Source: Daphnia carinata (taxonomy: Eukaryota > Arthropoda > Branchiopoda > Diplostraca > Daphniidae). Taken from it: DNA of 64,000 bases. The first letter of the stretch is position 1; each line of letters starts with the position of its first letter. The position numbers were made by a program, and so were the translations under genes. Below the pieces are notes generated by a model. It had not been told where the DNA came from and made no database searches. It worked only from the letters and a program-made list of their open reading frames with translations. The stretch is from the NCBI RefSeq assembly GCF_022539665.2, contig NC_081335.1:3162001-3226000 (forward strand). The letters are read 5' to 3'. This document shows positions 24,908 to 40,225 of this stretch, piece after piece.

Positions 24908-26668
24908 TCACTTTTCTTCAGTTTCTTCCAGCACGGCGGAGGAATAAGCCAGGTCCCAATAGTGCTCGACGCCGTGTTTGCGGAAGTGCTCGCGGGCCAC
25001 AACCTCAGAAGGACAGAGCTTGAAGATGAGGTCGCCAAAATTGCGTTGTTTGGTCGTGCCTTCCCAGACGAGCTGGCAAGAATTGCGCGTTTCAGGCTGC
25101 GAGGATCCAGTGTCGTGTTTGCTTATCTTGACGAGGTCCTCCTCCCACCGGATGCGATTGAGCATCAATCGTTTGTACTTCTTTTGTTGCTTAGGTCCTC
25201 CTTCGACGATGATAACATTCACGTCCTTAAAGATGACTGCACATCCCGTCATGTAAAGTTGCTTGGCGTTAGTTTCGATTTTGAATTTCTTCGACAAGTT
25301 GGACAGATCCTTGACCCGGTAGATGGATACGTGAACACCTGTAGTGCTGGTATCCTCTTGCAATTTCTTCTCTTTCTTTTCACGACGTTGTTCAGCTGTC
25401 AACTTTCTGGATGCATTGGCTTCTTGATGATTTTGAAGACGTTTGGCCATTTGCTCTCGAACATGGGCTTCGATCTTGGTAGGGTCTTGGATCGCTTCGT
25501 TGCCCAACACGCGCATCAAATTCGATATGCGGACTTTGGCTTGTGGTGGTGGTTCCAGTCCCAGGCGGATATTCTCTTGCTTTTCTTTCCAATTTTCACG
25601 TCTAGTGGTGCGACGCAGCTTCTTCCGCTCCTTCTGAGTCAAGAAGACAGGAAGGTAAGGTAAAGAGAGCGGATCAGTGGGAGCACGCATTTGAATAGGA
25701 TGCTCGATCAAATTAGTAATGGTTTCTTGACGTAAATTGGGTTGGCCGTCTTCACCTTCGTAGCTTCGAGTCTGCAAAATGACCGAATCCCACCATTCTA
25801 AATCAATTTCTTCTTCCTCTTTACGATCGCCAATCCGTGGTGCAACTAGGGCTAGAGCAGTAACCGAATTGATGCCAGTTTTGCGGGCAATTTGCGAAAT
25901 TTCACTTTGCAATTTGTCCAACTGAGCTTTCATTCGCATACGGGATGCCACCTGCTGGAATTTGCCCTGTTCGTGGAAGTGAAAAGTTCTGCGTGTCCGT
26001 AAAGCCGATTTGGCTGCTACACGGGGGTCGAAAAAGCGACTTTCTGTTAAACTTCCGGCTTCCTCATTCTGCTGATGAGAGCCTTTGCCCATATGAGTCT
26101 TGAGCACCTCACGTTTTTTGGCGCGAATATTTGCTTTGAGAGTAGGTGTGTATTGGGTTAGCGCTATTTCTTTTCCAGTGGCATCTACTGTTCTTCCGTC
26201 AGCATTAAGGATGAGAGGGCCAGGCTTTGGTTCACTAGAAACTTCGTTAGTTGATCCAGGGACACTCACTGTTTTGGGCAGATTCAAGTTCAATGTTGCC
26301 AAAGTGGAAGTTGCTAGTTTTGACTGAATTTGAGCCTGTAATTCAGCAATTTTTCTGGCTCGTTCATCCATTGAGGAAGGAGCAGGAGCCTTAGGAACTG
26401 CAGGTGTCGGAAGAGATGAGAGGACTGGAGCAGTTTTCAGAAGCGCTGGTGGCTGATTAAGGGAACGCTTCCTTTCTTCAATCATCTTTTGAGCATTTAA
26501 CATCATTTCTCTGATTTGAGAAGAAGACAGTTGTTCTGAATTATCAAGATTGGTTTTCCCATCTTCTCCACTATCATCATGGAATCTGGATTTTAACTTT
26601 TTTGCTTCTCGTTCTGCACCATCCATTGGATCCTCTTCTTTAAGTCGCTTGATGCTTGTTGTAGCCAT
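24908..26668 (-). CDS. PRPF3: U4/U6 small nuclear ribonucleoprotein Prp3
   Basis: Prp3 binds U4/U6 snRNA in the tri-snRNP and is needed for spliceosome assembly in the nucleus. One uninterrupted frame gives 586 residues. The ATG at 26668 (MATTSIKRLKEED) is preferred to the TTG just upstream. The middle has QMRAPTDPLSLPYLPV, KLRRTTRREN and KVRISNLMRVLGNEAIQDPT. The carboxyl DUF1115-type part has IFKDVNVIIVEGGPKQQKKY, LVWEGTTKQRNFGDL and AREHFRKHGVEHYWDLA, all close to the human protein. The human protein is about 680 residues and starts with a PWI domain; no PWI is seen here. A possible acceptor (TTTTTATAG) lies just upstream of the start, so a leader exon may exist. It is the only long intronless coding region in the window. 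Confidence 0.96.
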   Translation of the reverse strand: MATTSIKRLKEEDPMDGAEREAKKLKSRFHDDSGEDGKTNLDNSEQLSSSQIREMMLNAQKMIEERKRSLNQPPALLKTAPVLSSLPTPAVPKAPAPSSMDERARKIAELQAQIQSKLATSTLATLNLNLPKTVSVPGSTNEVSSEPKPGPLILNADGRTVDATGKEIALTQYTPTLKANIRAKKREVLKTHMGKGSHQQNEEAGSLTESRFFDPRVAAKSALRTRRTFHFHEQGKFQQVASRMRMKAQLDKLQSEISQIARKTGINSVTALALVAPRIGDRKEEEEIDLEWWDSVILQTRSYEGEDGQPNLRQETITNLIEHPIQMRAPTDPLSLPYLPVFLTQKERKKLRRTTRRENWKEKQENIRLGLEPPPQAKVRISNLMRVLGNEAIQDPTKIEAHVREQMAKRLQNHQEANASRKLTAEQRREKKEKKLQEDTSTTGVHVSIYRVKDLSNLSKKFKIETNAKQLYMTGCAVIFKDVNVIIVEGGPKQQKKYKRLMLNRIRWEEDLVKISKHDTGSSQPETRNSCQLVWEGTTKQRNFGDLIFKLCPSEVVAREHFRKHGVEHYWDLAYSSAVLEETEEK

Positions 26669-28520
26669 GACTGACAATTTCTATAAAAATGAACAACAAA
26701 AAACCTGAATTTAAAAAAATCATTTTTCGTAGGATGTAAATCAGCCACAAAATTATAGTAGTTCAAACATTGGTCTACAAGTGAAAGCATACCAAGACAC
26801 AACAATGTGGTTTATGAAAAGCGAACAAATTAGTTACACAAACGTGAAATCTTACGCAGAAGAAAACAAGATGATAATGCTGAATTCGTGCAGAACAACA
26901 GTATAGTGCTGTTCGGCGACCGGTCGCGATCTGGTTGTCGACAGATCACTTTCTCAAACGAAACATGTACAAAACAAGAAAGTCAGAATCACTTAGTTAA
27001 CTTCAGTTCTACTACACCTAATTTCAACGAAGATGGGAATGATAATAATTAAAGTGGAAAATTCTTGAAAGAAAAAACGTGTCTTACCCGCTAAACTGTG
27101 CGTTTCTGTTCGTTTGGTTGCCCAAGCAACGTTACTGAAACACCATCTAGAGGGACTTTTTAACATTTCAATGAGGTTCGTAGAAATACAAAATATCAAT
27201 CAATCACACAACGTACTGTACAACCTCAAGAATCAAATAGTTCATAGACAATATCAAAGGTAAAGCTCTAAGGATAACACACTATGGTAAAGTTAACATC
27301 GTTGTACATTAATTACTTTACGAGGTGCCTAATCGCCATACGTACGTACAATACTTTTATTTACAAGTTAACGGACCCACTTATTCAGGGTAACTACATC
27401 CAAATGAAGCCACGTGTCACAAGCCAAGTTTTAAGGGCTCAGATTTCGGAGGTTTATTTTATAGGAGATCAACCATACAGAAATCGAAACAGAAAATAAA
27501 CGGCTTGTCGCTGAAATAGTGAAAGTTCGTTTCCTACAGGTTTGGCAAAAAAAAAAGTATTATTAGAAGCCTATGGGTTTCTATTATTTTCCCACATATT
27601 TTTTGGCAAATCACCATTTGTTTTCCCAGTTGGGTATTTCTTGGTAACCCATTTCCGAGGGCTCACCAATTCAGTGTCCTCCGAATTAATCTAAAGAAGC
27701 TTTGGTGTCTAAAAATTGAAGGGTAAGTAATCCTAATTGGACGCTCTTCCTCAGATTTCAGTTCCAAAGTTCCGGTATCCAAGAGATCCCTTAAAATGTT
27801 AAATCGGTCCTCACACGGTAAGTCCACTGCAGTTCACCGTGATGGTTGTTGTAGATGAGGAGCTGCGGCTACCGTTTCCAGCCTTTCCTCCAGATCCTGT
27901 CACCTATCAATCCACATTGCATCCATCCATCCAAATCCATTCCAATGCAATCCAAATCCCACAACAATCCCATCCAGAGAGAGCAACAACCTTGCTGTGT
28001 ACGCTACAAATAGAAAGGGGAAGAAAATGAGAATCATGTTTATTCGACGCACCGCTATTTGTGTATTACAAGAGGGAGGGGAGAAGGAAAGGATGGGTAG
28101 TTCATGAAAAAAAAATCTAAAAAAAAAAAAAAATTATTGGCTGGATTTGGGGGATTGTGGGTATTTCGAAACCAAAATGATTTCGTGTACGTCGAGAAGA
28201 AACTGAATGATTAGTAGCAATAATTGCAAATGCCAAAAAATCATAACCCAAGAGATAATTGAGTTTCTTGTAAAAAAAATTGAAATCTTGGATGAAGCAT
28301 TGTAGCTTGATGTAAAAAAAAACTTGGTTTTTGCAATTTAAAAGATTTGCTATTCATCTAAGAATTACTGAAAATATAGTATGAACCATGGAGACAATAC
28401 CAAAGACCCCTTTCCTCCAGTCCTTCCAATCCTTAAGCATTTTGTTGTCCAAATAGCACAACTTTTTTTCTGAAATATTTTTGTTTTAGTTTTTCCTGAT
28501 TTTCGTTTCCAGTCATGTCC
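26669..28520. other. Intergenic region, PRPF3 promoter side and SRSF1 3' UTR
   Basis: No gene recognised. A short imperfect CATCCA/AATCC-type simple repeat lies at about 27910-27960. SRSF1 3' UTR sequence probably runs from 28520 down to the poly(A) signal near 28039. Confidence 0.45.
28039..28044 (-). terminator. Candidate poly(A) signal of SRSF1
   Basis: AATAAA on the minus strand about 480 bases beyond the SRSF1 stop. Confidence 0.35.
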
Positions 28521-29658
28521 TTAAGAGCGTGATCTGGAACGAGGTGAGCGTGAGCGTGAACGGGAATAAGAACCACGGCGAACGGGGGAATAGCTGGGAG
28601 AGCCGCGACTTCCGCGTGTCTTGCCACCTCCACCACCGGCTGGAGAATATGATCGGGATCGATCGCGGGTTCCACCACTGCGACCTACACGTTATAAACA
28701 TCGATGTCAATAATCATTTAAACTAAGATGATATAATCTTTTGTTTACCATCACCGCTGTCTTCTTTCACGCGGACATAGGACACTTCCCCCTAAACATG
28801 GTGAATGTTTAAAATTTTTAAACAAATTTTCAAATATTATTTCGAACCTCGTGTGAACGGAATCTCGAATCATCTAGCTTCTTTATGGCGTATTTCATGT
28901 CCTCATAACGAAGGAACTCGACCATTCCAGTTCCATCTTTGTATGTATCAGCATAGCAGACATCACCAGCTTCTCTCATGTGATCTTTAAGATCTTGCCA
29001 TGAGCCAGTAGGAGGTAACCCTAAAATTGATAGGACTTAAGTTATTTCTCATGTCACTGATTAAATTGTATATTTCTGACCTACCCGTCACAATAACTCT
29101 GTAATTAGTTCTTCTTGCAGGTGGTCCTCGACTTCTACCTCCATTGCTTCCACCACCATCACCACCACCTCTGCCCCCACCATCTCCACCACCTCTACCT
29201 CCACTTCGGCCACTGCTACCCCTGAAGAAGAAGAATATTATTTTTGTTTTCTTAGACTTTAAGCTGTGTATTGATAAAATAGTTTTTGAGTAATAAAAAT
29301 ATGCTTTACAAGTGAAAGAGCAACCAACCTGTGTCCACCACCAGAATTCTGGGAGCCCCTAGGAAATTCTACTCTCAGGCGGTACCCATCATAGTCATAG
29401 CCATCACGGGCATGAACAGCATCTTCGGCATCCCTAGCATTTCATTTGAAATTACATAAATAATGTAATAAATTTGCCAAACAAATACCTGGGATCCTCA
29501 AATTCAACAAATGCAAACGGAGGTCCTCTTCGGTTCTTCAAATCAATATAGGCAATTTTTCCAAATTTGTAGAACAAGTCTTCAATATCTTTAGTGCGGA
29601 TGTCGGGTGGCAGATTACCAACATAAATTCGGGCTTCATTGTTGCGGGAACTTGACAT
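28521..29658 (-). CDS. SRSF1: Serine/arginine-rich splicing factor 1 (SF2/ASF)
   Basis: Nuclear SR protein that selects splice sites through exonic enhancers. Six exons: 29658-29489, 29433-29329, 29221-29085, 29020-28848, 28791-28749 and 28684-28521; 263 residues. RRM1 (residues about 10-85) has RNP2 IYVGNLP and RNP1 [13 protein letters not shown] Gly-rich linker with GGGD repeats follows (about 92-120). The second, pseudo-RRM carries the SF2 signature [20 protein letters not shown]. The RS tail is short and interrupted by Gly, ending [13 protein letters not shown]. The signature in the second RRM separates it from other SR proteins. SR genes are often autoregulated by alternative 3' splicing, but nothing here shows that directly. 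Confidence 0.96.
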
Positions 29659-31934
<2,276 letters not shown>

Positions 31935-32301
31935 GATTTGTCTGACAAGAGCCTAATCATCCAACAAAAACACATTTTACAAGATTTTACACTCACAAAG
32001 TGATCCATCCTATGATGTAACCCTTGCTGGTCTCTTGCTCCACTCCCACCCTACACATCGCTCATCATTTTTCTTGTTTTGCCATCTAGCCCCAATATTT
32101 CACAGTACATTATTGAGAAATTGCTTCAGACTCATGATACAGGATAAATATTGGACATGAGGATTATCGGTGTAGTCTGTCCCCCTTTTGGTCACTTTTC
32201 TGTTGTGAATCTCTGTGTTCATGTCCACCCGAATTCATCGCCACAAGATGCTCCCATCGGGCTTCTTCGCTAATACAAAAAATTAACACAAAGCTGAAAT
32301 G
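31935..32301. other. Convergent gap, LC8 / COQ5
   Basis: Consists mainly of the LC8 3' UTR. No clear AATAAA for LC8 was found. No gene. Confidence 0.4.
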
Positions 32302-32307
32302 TTTATT
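32302..32307 (-). terminator. Poly(A) signal of COQ5
   Basis: AATAAA on the minus strand only about 6 bases after the COQ5 stop, so the 3' UTR would be very short. Confidence 0.5.
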
Positions 32308-32312
32308 TTTTC

Positions 32313-34161
<1,849 letters not shown>

Positions 34162-35023
34162 ATGTGGGAAGCAAGGATTAGAAATGTCGGCTTCATTAGT
34201 TTAGCAAAAAGGACATACTCCTTTAATACAGGAGAAGTGAATAATTCATTCCTACCGTTCATTTACAATAGAAATCCGAGAAATTTGGAGCGGTTACGTA
34301 TTGCTCCTAAACCGATGGGTTACGCACTGGACGATAAACCAATGAATTACTGGCATAGGTATTGATTATTAGATTGTAACTAAAAGCTATTACTCCATAA
34401 GCCTATTCACGTGATGACAATTCACTGCGCAAAATTGAAGAGGCTCATTTTGAACTCCCTTGTGGTTGAGTTTGATGAGTGTCAATGTCAAAACAAAAAT
34501 CTGATGATTAGCATATATATATGTATTTCATTTTGTTGTGTTATATGTATGCTGTTAAAGATAACTATAATATATTTTTAGACTTGTTGTTGTGCAATCC
34601 AACCAACATGTTGGCGCCTACATTGAACACTTCAGTGGAAAGACAGTTATTTCAGCATCAACCAAAGAGTGGGCAATCAAACAGTTTCTAAGAAGCACTT
34701 CAGACACACAGGCTGCAGCAACAGTTGGCAAAGTCCTTGCTCAACGATGCTTAGAATGTGGTTTGCTGGAAGTACATTCAAACTATGTCATGAATCTGGT
34801 TTCACCAAAAGTAAGTGTTGTCTACTGGAAATGGCTGTACAGCACACTTAGCATCTTTAAAATCTTAATTGGATATCCCTTCTAGGTTTCATTACTTCTA
34901 AAGAACATCGAAAAAGGAGGGATCTCACTTAGCGAACCGGAGCAATTCCTTCCGCATAGGCATTGGAGTCGTGAGGCTAAAGAAAATCCCACTCAAATAT
35001 ATGAAGAAATGCAAACAAAATAA
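34162..35023 (+). CDS. MRPL18: Mitochondrial large ribosomal subunit protein uL18m
   Basis: Component of the mitochondrial ribosome large subunit, uL18 family. Exons 34162-34358, 34582-34810 and 34886-35023; 187 residues. The amino end (MWEARIRNVGFISLAKRTYS) looks like an import peptide. Conserved text includes NRNPRNLERLRIAPKPMGY, ISASTKEWAIKQFLRST, VGKVLAQRCLECGLLEVH and the end KGGISLSEPEQFLPHRHW. These fit animal MRPL18 (RNPRNLE, SxEWAIK, GRVLAQRCLEAG, GGVVLREP). Neighbour COQ5 is also mitochondrial and shares the upstream region. Nothing unusual in length or splice sites. Confidence 0.93.
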
Positions 35024-35371
35024 GCTAGCTGATTCGAAAATTAAATAACAGTAAATGAGAAAATTAAATACAATATCATGTCTGATTTGAATAGTACATT
35101 TGTCCCCATAGCAAATGACAAATACAAGAACGTAAGGGCATACTAAGAGTGCCTCATATAAGACATGAACTGTAAAGAAGAATGAAGAGGAAGAAACATT
35201 TCATTGGAAAAAAAATACGGAGAAGTGCAGACTGATAAACGCACTCATTATTTGCCCACAAACAATGCCTCTTTTTCTCTTTTTTTTCTTATATTTTATT
35301 TTTGTTTTAAACCTATGATAGCCAGCGAAGGTAAGCGGCACCGACGGGCTATGCTCTATATATTTTATTAT
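35024..35371. other. Convergent gap, MRPL18 / GGNBP2
   Basis: 3' UTRs of both genes. AAATAC/AATTAAA-like sites near 35040-35075 may end MRPL18; AATAAA on the minus strand at 35295-35300 serves GGNBP2. Confidence 0.45.
35295..35300 (-). terminator. Poly(A) signal of GGNBP2
   Basis: AATAAA on the minus strand about 75 bases beyond the GGNBP2 stop. Confidence 0.55.
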
Positions 35372-37850
35372 TTAATCCAGTGGGGCCGATTTTTGGACAC
35401 GTCCACACAGTTGATCAAACTTGAGGCGTAAATCGTTTCGCAGTTGGCGACGTTGTTCGTTATAATGTTGTTGTTGCTTGCGGAAAGCTTGCACTTCCTC
35501 TAACGGAATAAAACCCTCTTCACCTTCGTCGTCGTCATCCGAATTTACATGCCATTCCTTTTGTAAAAACCGTGAAAAATATTACGGGTTATCACTAAGG
35601 AAACAACAACAACAAAAAAGAAATAAGTACCTCAAGCATTTGTTGTAGACTTCGACCATTTCGGCAGTTTTCACGTAACTTGATGTGAATGGGACACCGC
35701 CCCCCACGACCTAAGTTATTTCTTGTTTCAACATCTTCATTTTCCATTTCACCACAGTTGCAGTGGTCTTCCGAAAGGCTTTCAGGGACTGGACTTGGGC
35801 TAGGGCGGCACTGTACCGGAGAACCTAAAACCAAGTAAATGAAAGGAGGTTAAAATAAACATAGTTAAGAATGGTAAGTTTTTGGAGTGACAAAATAGGC
35901 AAAAGTCGAACCTGAATGGTGGTTGCACAATCCTTCGGTACAGGCAACATCGGAGCCTTCAGGCGTCGTCAAATTACTAGAGTTAGTCGAGGAGTATCCC
36001 GATTCTTGTGGACACTTGCGAGAGCGACCAGTTGTAAACGATGGCTGTGTTGCAAAAGGCGCATGTCCCGAGCTACTGGAATGCTTAGCATCAGTAGCCA
36101 GACAAGGGCAGTGTTCCAGACTTGGCGACCGGCTCGATTCCAGCATAGAACGATGACAAGCGGGTATTGGGGGAACAAGCATTGGAAGAATGTCTTCATC
36201 GGCATCGCCCTCCACATCATCCTCATTATCGTAGTCTTTTTCACTTCGACAAATGTTGTCCGAACTGGAAATACTATCTTTCTTACCCCGTCGCTTCTTG
36301 CGCTTTTGTTTTTTGGCTTCTTTTCTTTGCTTTTGAACAGCCTCTTCGCGACTAAGTTCGTCACAAAGCAATTCAAGCTGTGAAACTCCTCGTTTAGATT
36401 CAACTGCCATTTCGAATGATCGTCGTAGTGCCTGCAAAGATGCAAACTGTAACATATCCACCATCTGTTCCTCTTCTCGAAGCCTCTGAGCTACTCGCTG
36501 AAGTCGTTCTAACAAACAAATTCCCACGCAAGTCACCACCTCTTCCTGAGCAACTTCCATTGTCTTCGCATGCCTCTCTCGTCGGAAACTAAAATAAAAT
36601 TTTTTTAGTGCTACAACGATTTCAGTGGAATGGAAACGTAGTTAGTATTTTATCATATAGATAACATATCCCTAGAAATCAGAAACACAAACCTTCCAAC
36701 AAGTTCGGGTTCGGCCCTCGCGATGAGCAAAGACATGAGGTCCGCATTGCACTGAACATGAATATGTTTTTCTGCTGGGCAACACTTTAGACCAAGATAC
36801 AGAATGGGTTTATATCCCTTTTCCTCTGCAGGCTCGACTTCCCCAACCAACAAACTATAGGCCCGCAAGACCTTCAAACGACATTCGGGACAAAACCTAT
36901 TCGAACGAAACAACCTTACAGATGTTGGAATATTATTAAAGAACCGATAAAATTGTACCTATGTTTCTGCAGATATGCCTCTAACGTGTCAAGAAGAGCA
37001 TTAGCTTCTACCAAAGTTAATTCTTCCCTGCATTCCTGCGCCATAGAATCCCACAACGGTCGCCAATTTACGCCAGTCGGTCGAGCTCTGAAAAAATTCA
37101 GTAGGGAAATAAATTTAAAATGTCTTCTTCTTGATCAAATGTTTACAAAATACCTATGAGCATCCAACGAATGCAGCGGGCATCGTCGATTTTGACGAGA
37201 TTTGGTCGTAATAGACTCTGCCATTGTGTTTAGACGACTCCTATGGAAAACGTAGCACAGAAATATTAAAACAATACATGTTGTTTAATAGGGACGCAAA
37301 CATACCCATAATACTTCAACAATATAAACAGTTTAGAAGAGGAAGATATGACTTCTGGAGCTAGCCCTAAAGTACCATTTGGGGATAAGGTAACAGGGTA
37401 CAAGGCATCTTGTCCGGATGCTACAAGCTCTCGAAACAATCTTTCAACACTTTATTACAAAAACTGTCAGTATAATGGTACAATAAACAATCTGAATTTA
37501 ACTGACCTTCTCCTACAACCAACACATGGGACATTGGGTCCTATTAATTCCAACACTTCTTGGCTTGATACTTGCATGGAATCATTCATCTCTGCTGCTG
37601 TTAGTAATTTCTTTTTATCTATAAATGCCTCATTTTCAGAACCTTTCAAGCAAGAGGGTAGACGGGTTAAGTTCAACTCTGGCAATTTCATCACCATCTA
37701 ACATAAAATAAGCGAAAATTGATTTAATAAATCCAACAAAAATGTAAATTTGACATTTACCGAAATGTTTTCATCAAATGGAAGGGGGAGTTCCCTTCTG
37801 CCCAAAGGGCATGGTGCATCATCACGGTATAAGGAAATCAATTTTGCCAT
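35372..37850 (-). CDS. GGNBP2: Gametogenetin-binding protein 2 homologue
   Basis: Conserved animal protein (also called ZNF403), linked in mammals to spermatogenesis and placenta; molecular role unclear. Nine exons: 37850-37761, 37697-37507, 37449-37306, 37240-37154, 37087-36959, 36896-36693, 36588-35912, 35824-35631 and 35557-35372; 603 residues (human about 697). Blocks matching the family as I recall are VPCVGCRRSVERLF, RCPLHSLDAH, LDTLEAYLQKHRFCPECRLK, VLRAYSLLVGEVE, RRERHAKTMEVAQEEVVTC, the Lys/Arg-rich KKQKRKKRRGKK and EGSDVACTEGLCNHH. The end is FIPLEEVQAFRKQQQHY. Conserved Cys and His suggest metal binding (CVGC, CPEC, CC..H.H). The VPCVGCRRS..RLF junction fixes the exon 2 to 3 splice. 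Confidence 0.94.
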
Positions 37851-38373
37851 GATTTCTAAGTGTGACAAAACCACAATCAAGGTAAACTATTCAAATATTT
37901 CAAAAGTTTTCTCCAAAGGCGAGTCTGTTTCAGCGGCTCTATGGAGGACCCCTTATCAGTAATCAGTTTCGAATACGTCAACACTTTTGCAGATAGTTTG
38001 TTGTTGACACCCACGATTCCCAGTAGCTATGTTTTAAAAAAAAAGATCTATTAGATGATAAGATAGCAGTGAGAAGAATAAACATTAACAAATACGCAAT
38101 GAAATATGGAGGAGAAATCAGACCTAAATAAAAATAACGGCCTCCAATGGACTTGCCGAAAACACGAAACACAAGTTGTCTTACCCTTCGTAGAATACGG
38201 TGGCGAAGCCTTATCTGACCATATGTGACCGATGGGCGCCGGTTCCGATCATTTCAACCCGCACCGAAAAACCGTAGATCGGGGCTCATCAGTGGCAAAC
38301 CGCCATGTAAGCTTTAACAGCGCAAAAAAAAAAGTAAAAAAGCATGACATCAATCTACCATTAAGGGCTATTA
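37851..38373. other. Upstream region of GGNBP2
   Basis: About 520 bp between the GGNBP2 start and the SINE-like repeat. No coding exon was seen; promoter expected. Confidence 0.4.
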
Positions 38374-38716
38374 CTAGACGAGCCTAAAGTTACTCGGGCG
38401 TAGATTCTGTGTGTCCTTTAGAGTCGGTATAGCTCTTTTCTTCTTCTTACTCCTCTTCTTTCTTGAGCGTTGTAGATGATGTCCGAAGCGATGAGGATGT
38501 CCAATCTTGAATCTGATAAGATGAAGAATCTTGTGTATCTTGAATGATGATTTGGAGGGTGGTGGGAGGGAGCATGGAGCATGGAGGGAATGGAGGGCTT
38601 GGAAATAGGGGGTGGCGGGATTTGAACCTGGAACCGACAGAATACAAAGCGAAAGTGATAACCATTGTGCCTGGACCGCACATCCCAACCGAATTTTGCT
38701 TTCGGTGTCTCCAATT
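38374..38716 (-). mobile_element. tRNA-derived SINE-like repeat
   Basis: On the minus strand, near 38690-38605, there is a degenerate tRNA-like head. An A-box-like AGGCACAATGG is followed 37 bases later by a perfect B box, GGTTCAAATCC. The flanking stems of a true tRNA do not pair well (T stem CCAGG against CCCGC, no matching acceptor stem), so it is not a functional tRNA gene. Downstream is a CT/CA-rich body with a Lys/Arg-codon purine stretch, running to about 38374. The 5' and 3' limits are estimates and no target duplication was established. Confidence 0.5.
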
Positions 38717-39186
38717 CAAATAGACATCTTGTGTACATAATACTAGTAAGTGAAGTGATAGTAATAAGTGAAGTAAGTATGGTACTGTAGCATAGTTCGC
38801 GGCTGCTATTCTGTTTTCTCTGTTTCGAATCTATGTTGTTATATTATAATTTTTTTTTTCTTTTTTCACATGTTAAAGATTGACCCAAAAAACTGAGGTA
38901 GAGAAAAAGTAATCGTAGCTCATAGGTTGTTGGTAAGTCTCCCATGGCCACTAAGTTCATGTATGCAAGCAACTAATCATCGGGCCAATGTTTGACCCTC
39001 TTCGATTCCAATAAGTTTTTGTTAGTTAGTTGGTTGTAGCAATAGCATAATGATATAGGAGTCATCCATTCATACATGATTGTTTTCATGTTTAATCGGT
39101 TGTCAATGATAACGAACAACGAATACCGAAGTTTGTCGAAAACATTTTTTTTATCAAAATAAAACACACACTTCATTAACAGAAAA
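38717..39186. other. Gap between SINE-like repeat and HCFC1R1-like gene
   Basis: AT-rich, no gene. Contains the 3' UTR of the minus-strand gene that ends at 39187. Confidence 0.4.
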
Positions 39187-40225
39187 TCAGAGATCATCAT
39201 CCATTTCGAGATCTGGTTGGTGCTGATCGTTCAAGTTAAAATTATTAATTGGCTCATTGTTATTACTTTCCTCTTCATTAATGAGCTCTAAGTCATTTGT
39301 TGGGTTTCCTTCTAGCGCTTCTGATGCTAAGCTGCGAGACTGTTCTTCACATGGGCTTGCATTTCTTTCGACAAGCTGATGGACATCACTCCGCGGTTGC
39401 CACAAAACCACTGCCATCGATGGTCTATTACTAAACATATACAAACGGCAAAGCAATTTAACTGGAGCTGTTAACAAAATAATTAGATTTTAAGCGATAT
39501 AAGACATACAAGTTTTCAAGCAGACACTGAGGGATGCTATTTTCGTGCTGAAAATTGCGAATTTCGTCCGATAGAATTAGTTTGGAGCAAGCGTCAATTT
39601 TTAGACTGTCCGAAGAGATTATTGTGGTACTATCATCTTCCATTGCATCTAATCTGAAGCAAGCAAACCAAAATTACTGTACTGATTTGAAATATTATAT
39701 CACTAATATACCTTGGTTGTTCTGACGTGGAGGAACATATTTGAAGTTGACTCAAGTGAGCTGAAATCTTATCCTCAGTAATCAGCTGTTTTCTAACTTG
39801 CCTAGGTAAATATAATAATAATAACATAAGATTTTGCAATGGTATCACATCTCTTTAAGCTATAATATATTATAATTTTACTCTTCACTTGGTTCATCAA
39901 TTTTCCGTTTAAGGGGTGAGGGAAGAGGTATCAGTTTCCAGTTGTCTTGGAGGGTATTCCATGCTGATAATGACTCAGTTTGTGCAGCACATGGTTCTTG
40001 TGCATCTAATTCACCTGAAAATCTGGGGTTAACAAGTCAGTTATTCATTTCAAGTATTTATAATAATAGCATTTAAATTATCATTAGGAACCTTGTAACT
40101 CTATGATGTGGCAAAGAACTCCAGGGCATAGATTCTGGTGGATGTTGGTTCCAACTGTTGAGAGCAGCAGATACCACAGGGTTGTTGGAATTAGGAGGTA
40201 TTATGGGGAAACCAGATGTAAACAT
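39187..40225 (-). CDS. Possible HCFC1R1-like (host cell factor regulator) protein
   Basis: Five exons: 40225-40092, 40022-39882, 39801-39712, 39653-39510 and 39430-39187; 250 residues, all phases consistent. The third exon encodes RKQLITEDKISAHLSQLQI, which recalls the human HCFC1R1 stretch RKQ-LSEEN-THFSQLSL, and a later AVVLWQPR may correspond to its LLLWRYP. HCFC1R1 is a small protein that helps export host cell factor 1 from the nucleus. The usual HCF-binding tetrapeptide ([DE]HxY) was not found. The rest is low in conserved features: a Pro/Asn-rich start with PWSSLPHHRV, a KRKIDEPSEE segment that could be a nuclear signal, and a long acidic Asn-rich tail. It is head to head with SPT6. 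Gene model likely real; family name uncertain. Confidence 0.6.

Noticed and set aside
38605-38690. A functional tRNA gene
   Set aside because: The A and B boxes are there but the acceptor and T stems do not pair; a SINE head explains it better.
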